Below, piece after piece: positions 26,870-34,781 of a stretch of DNA of 46,278 nucleotides (position 1 is its first letter; the number at the start of each line of letters is the position of its first letter). The stretch is from assembly GCA_024401555.1 (NCBI GenBank), contig JAKSKV010000026.1:1-46278 (forward strand), written 5' to 3'. Below the pieces are notes generated by a model. It made no database searches and was not told where the DNA came from. It saw only the letters and a list, made by a program, of their open reading frames with translations. Source of the stretch: Paludibacteraceae bacterium (GTDB taxonomy: Bacteria > Bacteroidota > Bacteroidia > Bacteroidales > Paludibacteraceae). A program made the translations under genes and the position numbers.

Positions 26870-27223
26870 TTATGCTCTCTTTTTTACCTGCAAAGTGATG
26901 CGGATCTGCCTTTCGTAGTGCTCTTGTGGATTGATTTGACTGATTCTACACTCGAAAATATCTCCCCAGCCCATGTCCATTAATGCAGCCAGTTGACTGT
27001 TGTGGACGCTTGGAATGTATCCGAGCTTATACTCATTTTGCGTGTCTGGATCCACGAATTTCAAAAGGATAGCCTCGTGGTCGTATTTGTTATCCGGATC
27101 ACGTTCTAAGGCTAACACAGTGCCTATTTTCAACGAATCCCACACTTCGTTTGCGTCATAGTATTGGCGTCCTGCCAAGTGACATTCCATAAAAAATAAT
27201 TTCTTCGTTTCCATAACTGTCAA
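26870..27223 (-). CDS. Small HIRAN-domain protein
   Basis: Stand-alone HIRAN domain of 117 aa. In larger proteins (for example HLTF/Rad5) this domain binds DNA 3' ends at stalled forks. Visible family features are CHLAGRQYYDANEVWDSLKIG, the conserved LERDPDNKYDHEAILL and KLGYIPSVHNSQLAALMD. There is no helicase or nuclease part. ATG codons at residues 1 and 4 are both possible starts, and the second (METKKLFF) fits homologs better. Convergent with the symporter gene. Confidence 0.85.
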   Translation of the reverse strand: MTVMETKKLFFMECHLAGRQYYDANEVWDSLKIGTVLALERDPDNKYDHEAILLKFVDPDTQNEYKLGYIPSVHNSQLAALMDMGWGDIFECRISQINPQEHYERQIRITLQVKKRA

Positions 27224-27287
27224 TTATTAAGTTATTATGTATGACAAAGGAACTTTTATGGTATGCCCAAACGAGGCATAGGTCGTC

Positions 27288-27325
27288 AAAAAAAGAGAGG
27301 CGCGACACCTTACGGTACCGCGCCT
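27288..27325 (-). terminator. Rho-independent terminator of ddh
   Basis: Stem AGGCGCG (27298-27304) with CGCGCCT (27319-27325) and an inner ACC/GGT pairing around TTAC. On the - strand the stem is followed by CTCTC and then seven T (complement at 27288-27294), 24 bases past the ddh stop. Confidence 0.8.
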
Positions 27326-27348
27326 AGGTCTTTCGACTATATGTAGTC

Positions 27349-28245
27349 TTATACTAAACTTCTAACTAAAGTCTCTCTGTCGCCTGCCAACAAATCCATA
27401 GGAGCGATCTCTGGCAAAGTGTAGCAACCAGGACGTTGCTTAACAACCGCACGAGCGCAAGATGTCAAAACTTGTGCAGTCAATGCAGGGTTGTTGATGT
27501 GCATACGGTATTCGAACAATTGGTTTTGAGTCTTTCCAGAAACACCCTTACGCTCGATCAATACACCGTGACCCATATCCTTGCAGTCATCTACGCTGTT
27601 AACAGGGATTACGTGAAGCTCGTCGTGTGCAAAGTAATCGTCAGCCTTCAACTCAGCGTAAACTTGCTCAGCTGTGTAGCCTTCCTCCAACTCTACGTAA
27701 ACCATACGGCTGTGGATGCTTTGTCCCTTAGGGATTGTCATGGAAAGTGCGTTCTTAACGCCCTTCTTGCCACGTGCGACAACAGAGTGTCCCATGCTCA
27801 TACCTGGACCGAAATTGGTGTAGGTCAAGCCCTTAGGAGCCATAGCCATCAAAAGTGTACGGATTACAGAGTCTGTTCCTGGATCCCATCCTGCTGAGAT
27901 GATGGATGCGACATTGTACTTCTTTGCCTCTGCATCCAATGATTGACGGAGGTTCCAAACTTCGCCGTGGATATCGAAGCTATCTACGGTGCAGATACCC
28001 TTTGCCAAGATGCTCTTAGCAACCTCTGGGATGTTTCTGGTTGGACTACAAAGAATGGCTACGTCTACCTTACCCAACTCGTCGATGTTAGAAACTACCT
28101 TAACAGCAGCCAACTCAGCTGGTTTTGAGGATGCGTCGCGACGTACAACACCAACCAATTCCATGTCTGGTGCCGCTTGAACGGCTTCTACGCTGAAGCG
28201 TCCGATGTTGCCGTAACCGACAACCGCAACTTTTAATTTTTCCAT
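27349..28245 (-). CDS. ddh: Meso-diaminopimelate D-dehydrogenase
   Basis: NADPH-dependent reductive amination of L-2-amino-6-oxopimelate to meso-DAP in one step, supplying peptidoglycan and lysine. The N-terminal Rossmann motif is VAVVGYGNIGRFSVEA (GxGxxG), followed by VVRRDAS. The substrate region contains ISAGWDPGTDSVIRTL, FGPGMSMGHSVVARG and HDELHVIPVNSVDD. At 298 aa it is slightly shorter than many (about 320) but complete. It has its own terminator and lies 74 bases downstream of gdhA, with another terminator between. Ammonia assimilation (GdhA) and this amination step are neighbours, though not clearly one operon. Confidence 0.95.
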   Translation of the reverse strand: MEKLKVAVVGYGNIGRFSVEAVQAAPDMELVGVVRRDASSKPAELAAVKVVSNIDELGKVDVAILCSPTRNIPEVAKSILAKGICTVDSFDIHGEVWNLRQSLDAEAKKYNVASIISAGWDPGTDSVIRTLLMAMAPKGLTYTNFGPGMSMGHSVVARGKKGVKNALSMTIPKGQSIHSRMVYVELEEGYTAEQVYAELKADDYFAHDELHVIPVNSVDDCKDMGHGVLIERKGVSGKTQNQLFEYRMHINNPALTAQVLTSCARAVVKQRPGCYTLPEIAPMDLLAGDRETLVRSLV

Positions 28246-28267
28246 TGTCTAAATTTTTAATTTATTA

Positions 28268-28301
28268 AAAAATCCCCGATGTAGGAACAACGGGGATTTT
28301 T
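28268..28301 (-). terminator. Bidirectional-looking terminator after gdhA
   Basis: AAAAATCCCCG pairs perfectly with CGGGGATTTTT (11 bp) around a 12-base loop, 19 bases past the gdhA stop. A/T arms on both sides would work on either strand, but only - strand genes flank it. Confidence 0.8.
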
Positions 28302-28319
28302 CCTTATGTTGTTTGGTTA

Positions 28320-29669
28320 TTATACTAAACCTTGAGCCAACATAGCGTTAGCAACTTTAACGAATCCAGCGATGTTAGCACCCTTAACGTAGTTAACAAC
28401 ACCAGTCTTCTCGTCCTTACCGTACTTAACGCAGTTGTCGTGGATATTCTTCATGATACCCTTCAACTTGTTGTCAACCTCTTCAGCTGTCCAAGAGATA
28501 CGACCAGAGTTTTGACACATCTCCAAACCTGAAGTAGCAACACCACCGGCGTTAGAAGCCTTACCTGGAGCGTAAAGGATCTTAGCATCGATGAATGCGT
28601 TTACAGCCTCGATAGTAGAAGGCATGTTAGCACCCTCAGCTACGCAGATAACGCCGTTTGCCAACAATGTCTTAGCATCGTCACCGTCCAACTCGTTTTG
28701 AGTTGCGCATGGCATAGCGATATCGAACTTAGCCAACTTCCAAGGACGTTGGTTCTCGAAGTACTTAGCAGATGGATACTTAGCTGCATACTCCTTGATA
28801 CGACCACGCTTAACGTTCTTCAAATCGAAGATGAATGCCAACTTCTCAGCGTCGATACCGTCAGCATCGTAGATAGTACCGTTAGAGTCAGATACAGTAA
28901 CAACCTTTGCACCGAGTTGAGTACACTTCTCAACTGCGTATTGAGCAACGTTACCTGAACCGGAGATAGCAACTGTCTTACCCTTCAAAGAGTCACCCTT
29001 AGTCTCCAACATATATTGTGCGAAGTAAGTAGTTCCGTAACCAGTAGCCTCAGGACGGATCAAAGATCCACCGAACTCAAGACCCTTACCAGTCAAAACG
29101 CCGGTCCACTCGTTCTTCAATCTCTTGTATTGACCGAACATGAAACCAACCTCACGAGCACCAGTACCGATATCACCAGCAGGAACGTCAGTGTCAGCAC
29201 CGATGTGACGGAACAACTCAGTCATGAAGCTTTGGCAGAAACGCATAACCTCATTGTCTGACTTACCCTTAGGATCGAAGTCAGAACCACCTTTACCACC
29301 ACCCATTGGAAGAGTAGTCAAAGAGTTCTTCAAAACTTGCTCGAAAGCCAAGAACTTCAAAAGACCCAAGTTTACAGAAGGATGCAAGCGGATACCACCC
29401 TTGTAAGGACCGATGGCGCTGTTCATTTGAACACGGAAACCACGGTTGATTTGGTACTCACCCTTATCGTCGATCCAAGGAACACGGAAGATGATTACTC
29501 TCTCTGGCTCGCACATTCTCTCAAGGATCTTAGCCTCTTTGTACTTAGGGTTAGCCTCGATGAATGGCAACAATGACTCAACTACCTCTTGAACTGCTTG
29601 GTGGAAAGGAGCCTCGCCTGGATTCTTGGCGATCACCTTGTCCATGAATTCTTTTACTTTTGCATCCAT
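28320..29669 (-). CDS. gdhA: NADP-type glutamate dehydrogenase
   Basis: Assimilates ammonium onto 2-oxoglutarate to give glutamate. At 449 aa with FRVPWIDDKGEYQINRGFR, IGPYKGGIRLHPSV, the catalytic-lysine region LPMGGGKGGSDFDPKGKS and the dinucleotide fold VAISGSGNVAQYAVEKC, it is the hexameric small-subunit type. Codon choice is strikingly uniform (a small set of preferred codons), indicating high expression. Cofactor preference for NADP is inferred from the family. Preceded by a good Bacteroidota promoter and followed by a strong terminator. Confidence 0.97.
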   Translation of the reverse strand: MDAKVKEFMDKVIAKNPGEAPFHQAVQEVVESLLPFIEANPKYKEAKILERMCEPERVIIFRVPWIDDKGEYQINRGFRVQMNSAIGPYKGGIRLHPSVNLGLLKFLAFEQVLKNSLTTLPMGGGKGGSDFDPKGKSDNEVMRFCQSFMTELFRHIGADTDVPAGDIGTGAREVGFMFGQYKRLKNEWTGVLTGKGLEFGGSLIRPEATGYGTTYFAQYMLETKGDSLKGKTVAISGSGNVAQYAVEKCTQLGAKVVTVSDSNGTIYDADGIDAEKLAFIFDLKNVKRGRIKEYAAKYPSAKYFENQRPWKLAKFDIAMPCATQNELDGDDAKTLLANGVICVAEGANMPSTIEAVNAFIDAKILYAPGKASNAGGVATSGLEMCQNSGRISWTAEEVDNKLKGIMKNIHDNCVKYGKDEKTGVVNYVKGANIAGFVKVANAMLAQGLV

Positions 29670-29735
29670 AATGTTAAATAAATAACGTTAGTAATATTTT
29701 AGTAAATTGATTTATTCCGTAACTTTTTACAAATG

Positions 29736-29766
29736 CAAATATACCACTTTTTCTAATTCTGAAAAA
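29736..29766 (-). promoter_or_regulatory. Promoter of gdhA
   Basis: On the - strand TATATTTG (complement 29736-29743) is a perfect -7 box and TTTT (complement 29763-29766) lies 19 bases upstream at the -33 position. The leader would be about 60 bases. The rest of the 29670-29930 gap is A/T-rich and shows no gene. Confidence 0.65.
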
Positions 29767-29924
29767 TTATTTGAGGAATTTTTTGGAAATTTTCCATTTA
29801 TTCATCGTTTTGTCCAACAAATTGTTAGAAAATGTCCTTTTTTGAATACAAAATGTAACTTGTGCGGCGGGTGGATGTGGTGGAAACTGGTTGGATAAAT
29901 GTCACAATAGATGGCAAATGGCCA

Positions 29925-29964
29925 TAAAAAAAGGAGAAATATCATCAAAATGACACCTCTCCTT
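29925..29964 (-). terminator. Terminator of the TPR-lipoprotein-aroE operon
   Basis: AAGGAGA (29931-29937) pairs with TCTCCTT (29958-29964). On the - strand the stem is followed by six T (complement 29925-29930), 24 bases after the aroE stop. Confidence 0.7.
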
Positions 29965-29988
29965 CCTCTGTTCCGTTTTATTCTTGCT

Positions 29989-30732
29989 CTATCTCACCGC
30001 ATTCCAGATTTTCCATGCGGCGATGGCTTGGCCGTGCAGCATCTCCAGTCCGTTCTTGGTGGCGGCGCCACGCTCTCTGGCCAGACGGCAGAGCTTGGTC
30101 TCCTCTGGATTGTATATCAAATCGTAAACCAAATGCTCTTGGGTGAGGTGCTCCACAGGGAATTGCGGCATTTCGTCCACCTTCGGGAAGGTGCCGAGTG
30201 GGGTGCAGTTGACGATGAGTTTGTGAGCCGCCACCACCTCTGGGGTGAGGTCTTCGTAGGCTAAGACGCCCTCTTTTCGGGTTCGAGAAACGTATTGTGG
30301 CTCTATACCTATTTTATTTAATATATATACGATGGCTTTCGAAGCGCCGCCAGTTCCCAGAACAAGGGCCTTGGTGTGGCAAGGTCTGAGTAGAGGGGTG
30401 AGGGAGTTCTCGAAGCCGATGGCGTCGGTGTTGAACCCCTTTAGAATGAGGCGCCCACCTTCGTGTCGGAATTGGATGGTGTTCACGGCGCCGATCTCTT
30501 TCGCCATCTCGTCCAGTTCGTTCAAAAAGGGCATTACCTCTTGCTTGTAGGGGATGGTCACGTTGAGACCGCGTAGTCCCTCGGTTTGGACAAGTTCCGC
30601 GAATTCCGCTATGACGGGGAGTTCGAAGAGGTCGTAACGGGCCTCGATCTGTTCGTTAGCGAATTTCTCGGTGAAGAATTTTTTCGAGAAGGAATGAACC
30701 AATATTTTCCCGATTAAGCCGTATCTATCCAT
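29989..30732 (-). CDS. aroE: Shikimate dehydrogenase
   Basis: NADPH-dependent reduction of 3-dehydroshikimate to shikimate in aromatic amino-acid synthesis. The substrate-binding half shows GKILVHSFSKKFF (the Bacteroidota variant of HSLSP) and NVTIPYK with the catalytic Lys at residue 63. GFNTDAIGF follows, then the nucleotide motif VLGTGGASKAIVYIL with VSRTRKEG, and the C-terminal DLIYNPEETKL and NGLEMLHGQA. At 247 aa it is short but normal for the phylum. Five bases separate it from the lipoprotein gene upstream, and a terminator follows. Confidence 0.96.
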   Translation of the reverse strand: MDRYGLIGKILVHSFSKKFFTEKFANEQIEARYDLFELPVIAEFAELVQTEGLRGLNVTIPYKQEVMPFLNELDEMAKEIGAVNTIQFRHEGGRLILKGFNTDAIGFENSLTPLLRPCHTKALVLGTGGASKAIVYILNKIGIEPQYVSRTRKEGVLAYEDLTPEVVAAHKLIVNCTPLGTFPKVDEMPQFPVEHLTQEHLVYDLIYNPEETKLCRLARERGAATKNGLEMLHGQAIAAWKIWNAVR

Positions 30733-30737
30733 TTGAA

Positions 30738-31487
30738 TTATTTGTTTAGAAAGTCCATTTTGTCGCTGATCACCAATGTGCAGGTGTCTTTGCCGATGTT
30801 GAAGTAGGCGGTGTCTTTCGCTTTGTTGATGGTGAAGCGCTCTTTTTTATAGAAAAAGAAGATGGAAGATAGTCCCGCCATCTTTTGTGTCTTGTATTTC
30901 GTCTCTCCCTTCAATTCCTCCCCGTAGGTGTAGATGTCCACTGATCCGATGGATTTGGTCTCGCCTCTTGTGATGGTGTCGGCCGATCGGGTGGTGTTCT
31001 CTCCTGATATGAGCTTGAGGTGGGAAGTGGAGAATACGGTGTCCCTCATCTCGTTTTTGATGCAGTAGGTGTACTCCTTCTGCTTGGAGAGGACAAATAG
31101 GCTGTCGGTTAAGTCCAACTGGTACACGCCGATCTCCTCCAGGTCCGCTGGCCCCTTCCAGAGTTTGCGGAAGGCAAGTTCCTCCGTGATGCGGGTTTCG
31201 TCGTGGTTGAGCGCTTGGAGGTGCTTCACCTTGTATAATCCCACGCTGGTCTCCACGTCCCAGACGTGTTTGCCTCGGATGTCCGTGCGCTCCGCAAGGA
31301 CGATGCTGTCGCCGGGGTTCATCTCCTTTTCGAGGTCGTCCTTCATTCCTTCGATGTTGTATTTCAGAAGGATGGGCTCCTCGATGGTGCTCTTGTTGAC
31401 AATGACGTAGCGGTAGTCTTGTTCGCTTTTGTCGCAGCTTGCCAAGAGAAGGAGGGAGAGTATCGTGAGGATAAGGTTGTTTTTCAT
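30738..31487 (-). CDS. Hypothetical lipoprotein in the aroE operon
   Basis: Not recognised. The signal MKNNLILTILSLLLLASC places the lipidated Cys at residue 18, followed by DKSEQD. The mature part is about 230 aa of predicted beta strands with several charged loops, including a NKSTIEEPILLKYNIEG stretch, and has no catalytic motif. Gaps of five and six bases to its neighbours show it is the middle gene of TPR-lipoprotein-aroE. Nothing links it functionally to shikimate synthesis, so the linkage may be incidental. Confidence 0.75.
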   Translation of the reverse strand: MKNNLILTILSLLLLASCDKSEQDYRYVIVNKSTIEEPILLKYNIEGMKDDLEKEMNPGDSIVLAERTDIRGKHVWDVETSVGLYKVKHLQALNHDETRITEELAFRKLWKGPADLEEIGVYQLDLTDSLFVLSKQKEYTYCIKNEMRDTVFSTSHLKLISGENTTRSADTITRGETKSIGSVDIYTYGEELKGETKYKTQKMAGLSSIFFFYKKERFTINKAKDTAYFNIGKDTCTLVISDKMDFLNK

Positions 31488-31493
31488 GGTGTC

Positions 31494-32885
31494 CTAATCT
31501 AAATATTTCAGTAAATCGATGTGCGGGCTCTCTATCGCTTCAGGGCATAACTCCAAGAATGCTTGGATATTCATCGGGTTGTAGGAGAGGGCCTCTTTGA
31601 GGTATTTCTCGCACATCTCATAATCCGCCAACCCAAAGAAGGTGTGCGCGAGAAGAACTGATAATCTCTCCATCTCGCACCCTGCCTTTTTCGCCCTTTC
31701 GTAGTAGGCGAGTGCCGTTGTGTACTTCTTGTCGTCTGCATGGAGCTTGCCCAAGGCGATGAGCGCGTCAGGTTGGTCCGGATTGATTACGAGCGCATTG
31801 TTGTAGCAACGGATGGCCTCCGCCTTCTTTTCTTCAAGGATGTGGACCTCCGCCTCGTATATCCAAAGTTCGCAGGTGTTACCCTGTATATTCCGCATCT
31901 TTTGTATGTATTCAAGAGCCTGGTCGGTTTTGTTTTGTTCGAGGCAGCAGACGCAGAGTCCGGTTAAGACCTCGATGTCTTTCTCGTCCAGCCCGTGGGC
32001 CTTGGTGTAGATGGCCTCCGCTGATTCGAAATTCCCCATTTTCTCGTAGCATTCGCCCATGAGGACGCATGTGTTGACGCTCTCTCCCGTGTAATCCATA
32101 TACTCCTCGTAGGTCTCCACCGCCTCTTGGAAGCGTCCGGAAAGGAGCATTGCGTTGGCTTTTTGGAAGAGGGATTGGAAGTCGTTCGGGGTGACGGCGT
32201 AGGCGTATTCGTATGCGTCGATGGCTTGCCCGTAGTCCTCGTGGAACATGTGGATCTGACCTAAGTTGTACCACGCTTCGTTGGAGTAGGGGGCTATGTC
32301 CAAAATTTTGTTGTAGATGATGACCGCCTCGTCGAACATCTCCTTCTGCTCCAAACTGAAGGCCATCTCGTAAAAGACGTCGGTGTTCTTCGGTTCTATG
32401 GCGATCGCCTCTTCAAGGAAGTGGAGCGCCTCGTCGAACATGCGGCTGTCGTTGAGCGCGTAGGCGATGTTGAGGAGAATGGCGCAATCTTTGTTGCTCT
32501 CTCTCTTGAGTTGATCGAAAATCTCCATTGCCTGCTCCCTCATTCCTTTACGGAGAAGAATTTCTCCCTTGAGCAGGTTGGCGTCGTCGTCGCCGGAATC
32601 GATCGTACGGATGTACTCGATGATGGAGAGCGCTTTCGAGATTTCTCCCGTGTCGGCGTAGAGTCGCGCTTGCTTGGTGAGGAGCGTCGTGCTGTTCGGA
32701 TGGAGGCGTTGGCCGTAGCGGACGGCGTTCATCGCCTCTTGGGGGTTGGCGTCGTCCATGTAGTGGTTGATGATGGTCTCCAGTTCGTCCACCTCAAAGT
32801 AGCCGAATTTGCCTGCCTTCAGACCGCTCTCGTATCTTCCGATCACCTCGTCCTTCCTGCTATTTGAATACCTGTCTCTTTTCAT
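31494..32885 (-). CDS. Cytoplasmic tetratricopeptide-repeat protein
   Basis: No signal peptide (MKRDRYSNSRKDEVIGRYE). From about residue 35 to the end it consists of roughly ten to eleven TPR helical pairs, for example SNEAWYNLGQIHMFHEDYGQ and DALIALGKLHADDKKYTTAL. Acidic overall. It probably acts as a protein-protein interaction scaffold with unknown partner. Homologs of this size are widespread in Bacteroidales, often next to aroE. First gene of the operon, with a promoter box 22 bases upstream. Confidence 0.85.
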   Translation of the reverse strand: MKRDRYSNSRKDEVIGRYESGLKAGKFGYFEVDELETIINHYMDDANPQEAMNAVRYGQRLHPNSTTLLTKQARLYADTGEISKALSIIEYIRTIDSGDDDANLLKGEILLRKGMREQAMEIFDQLKRESNKDCAILLNIAYALNDSRMFDEALHFLEEAIAIEPKNTDVFYEMAFSLEQKEMFDEAVIIYNKILDIAPYSNEAWYNLGQIHMFHEDYGQAIDAYEYAYAVTPNDFQSLFQKANAMLLSGRFQEAVETYEEYMDYTGESVNTCVLMGECYEKMGNFESAEAIYTKAHGLDEKDIEVLTGLCVCCLEQNKTDQALEYIQKMRNIQGNTCELWIYEAEVHILEEKKAEAIRCYNNALVINPDQPDALIALGKLHADDKKYTTALAYYERAKKAGCEMERLSVLLAHTFFGLADYEMCEKYLKEALSYNPMNIQAFLELCPEAIESPHIDLLKYLD

Positions 32886-32906
32886 CCGCTAATCGTGGCT
32901 TTTCTG

Positions 32907-32914
32907 CAAAAATA
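32907..32914 (-). promoter_or_regulatory. -7 box TATTTTTG of the TPR-lipoprotein-aroE operon
   Basis: The - strand reads TATTTTTG 22 bases before the TPR gene ATG, consistent with a short leader. It shares the divergent region 32886-33157 with the promoter of the SUMF1-fold gene. Confidence 0.55.
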
Positions 32915-33035
32915 GAACAACTGGGTCTATTTCTTATTATTGTATAGGGAAAACTTATTAACAATTCCACCGAATTATATATTAGTAGTGTGTATTTTTT
33001 ATGATATTTTTTCGGTGTTTTATGACGAAGTTTAT

Positions 33036-33043
33036 TAACTTTG
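33036..33043 (+). promoter_or_regulatory. -7 box TAACTTTG of the SUMF1-fold gene
   Basis: A TAnnTTTG match followed by an approximately 110-base leader to the ATG at 33158. The leader starts with an unusually G/C-rich stretch (about 33053-33085, with CCGTGTGGTCCGTGCGG) between A/T-rich flanks. Confidence 0.5.
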
Positions 33044-33157
33044 TGAGCTTTATGTGCGGTCCCGTGTGGTCCGTGCGGCGGCGTAGAGCATATTGTGGCG
33101 CGAGGAAACAATTGCAGTGATGTGAATATCAATAACTTAAAAACAAATAAAGAATTC

Positions 33158-34750
33158 ATGAAAAGAATTTATTTAACGATGCTGACTGTGCTTATGTCGG
33201 CAGCTGCCCTTTGGGGACAGGCACAGGAGACTGCTCTCTCTGGGTCTATTTCCGGAAAAGAGAAATATGTGGCAGGTAAGAACAGTTATCTGATGGATGA
33301 GTACAAAGTGGATGTTACCTACAAAGAGGTGATGGGTGATCCAGTATGTACCGCCAGCATGACATGGTCAAATCTTCCAAGCTACATGGTGAAAGGTAAG
33401 AAAATCACAGCCGCTCAATTGGAGAAGTATCCAGATTTGAAGGCTCGTTACGATTTGATCGCGCCAAAGGCCGTTGAGTGTACCTACACCATTATGTTCT
33501 ATTCAGAGAACTCTAAGGCATACATCGCATCCGCAAAGACAAAGTTGAGCTTGGATTTGTTGGAGAAGGCTGGTTCGAAGGTGGCGCTCGCCATTCCTGA
33601 GAATTTGTCGTGGAAGGAGTCTTTCTCTGATTTGGTGATCGGTAAGCAAGATATCAAGAAGCCAGGTGTGGTAATTCCTGACGCTGCATTGGACGAGTTC
33701 TTCAAGAGCTCAAGAATCACCAGCGGTAAGTTGGATCCAAAGGCTCCTGGTTATGCATACAATTTGAGCTTCCGTCGTGTGTTCGACGCTTGTTCAAGAG
33801 TTGACCTCGTAAATACTTCCGTTAACGTGAAGTGGAACGACGAGGATTACAACTTCATCACTGACGAGTACAACAAGCGTGTCTTGGCTGAGTCATACTT
33901 GGCAAAGAAGGATACCGTCAATGCTGTGAAGACCTACACAAGCAACAGAAAACGTGAAATCTCTATCAGCGAGAACTCTCCTGCATTCTGGAGATCCACT
34001 TCTATCCCTTACGAGGTTTGCTTGGATGCTGTGAAGACCGGTGACGATCTTTACGCGCAACAAAAGTGGGATGAGGCGCTTCCTTTCTATGAGAAGGCCG
34101 CTAAGTCTGACGACAAGTTCGCTTATCCAGCTAACCGCGTGAAGAAGATCCAAAAGTATTTGGAGGTTAAGTCTAACCGTAACGTTAGAGACTTGGAGTT
34201 GATCTATGTGGAGGGACAAGGTTCTATGAAGTCGTTCTACATGAGTAAGACTGAGATCACCCAAAGACAATGGATGCGTGTGATGAAGACCAATCCTTCT
34301 AAGTTTAGAGGCGGTAACGCTGACGCTCCAGTAGAGAACATCACTTGGGACGAGGCAATGCAATTCGTTAAGACTTTGAACGCCCAAACAGGTATGAAGT
34401 TCCGTTTGCCTCGTGCTGAGGAGTGGACATACGCTGCTAAGGGTGGTAAGATGACTGTCAATACACAATTCAGTGGTGGTGATAACTTGGGTGATGTCGC
34501 TTGGTGCGCATACAACTCAGAGGAGAAGACTCATCATGTAGGTGAGAAGTCGCCTAATGAGTTGGGTATCTATGATATGACCGGAAATGTCAGCGAGTGG
34601 GTAGCGGACGTTTACGACAACAACAACCGCATCATCAGAGGTGGTTCTTGGGCTGACGACGCTTCTAACTGTGCGGTTAGCGCATCTGAGAAGGTCTCTA
34701 TCAAGTATAAGAGTGGCAACATCGGTTTCCGTGTATGTCAAGACGAATAA
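33158..34750 (+). CDS. Exported protein with a C-terminal SUMF1/formylglycine-generating-enzyme-like domain
   Basis: Signal peptide MKRIYLTMLTVLMSAAALWG, then about 270 residues of a DUF-like region (includes PAFWRSTSIPYEVCLDAVKT and a TPR-like helix pair AQQKWDEALPFYEKAAKSDD near 310-325). The last 170 residues are a SUMF1 fold: FYMSKTEITQRQWMRVM, PVENITWDEAMQFVKTLN, FRLPRAEEWTYAAKGG, LGIYDMTGNVSEWVADVY and RGGSWADDASNC near the end. The copper-binding Cys pair of true FGE is not evident, so it is probably not a sulfatase activator. It is not a lipoprotein, unlike GldK/PorK, which use the same fold in T9SS. Codon bias suggests high expression. An in-frame upstream start is possible (33095) but leaves the signal peptide buried, so ATG 33158 is preferred. 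Confidence 0.8.
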   Translation: MKRIYLTMLTVLMSAAALWGQAQETALSGSISGKEKYVAGKNSYLMDEYKVDVTYKEVMGDPVCTASMTWSNLPSYMVKGKKITAAQLEKYPDLKARYDLIAPKAVECTYTIMFYSENSKAYIASAKTKLSLDLLEKAGSKVALAIPENLSWKESFSDLVIGKQDIKKPGVVIPDAALDEFFKSSRITSGKLDPKAPGYAYNLSFRRVFDACSRVDLVNTSVNVKWNDEDYNFITDEYNKRVLAESYLAKKDTVNAVKTYTSNRKREISISENSPAFWRSTSIPYEVCLDAVKTGDDLYAQQKWDEALPFYEKAAKSDDKFAYPANRVKKIQKYLEVKSNRNVRDLELIYVEGQGSMKSFYMSKTEITQRQWMRVMKTNPSKFRGGNADAPVENITWDEAMQFVKTLNAQTGMKFRLPRAEEWTYAAKGGKMTVNTQFSGGDNLGDVAWCAYNSEEKTHHVGEKSPNELGIYDMTGNVSEWVADVYDNNNRIIRGGSWADDASNCAVSASEKVSIKYKSGNIGFRVCQDE

Positions 34751-34781
34751 TCAATAGTGTAAAAAATAAGATTTCTAAATA

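Noticed and set aside
32860-33159. 99-codon - strand frame covering the divergent promoter region
   Set aside because: It crosses both promoters and overlaps the TPR gene start; Pro/His-rich part is the G/C-rich leader read backwards.
33158-34750. GldK/PorK (T9SS) or formylglycine-generating enzyme identity for the SUMF1-fold protein
   Set aside because: No lipobox, different N-terminal region, and no evident catalytic Cys pair; kept as SUMF1-like only.
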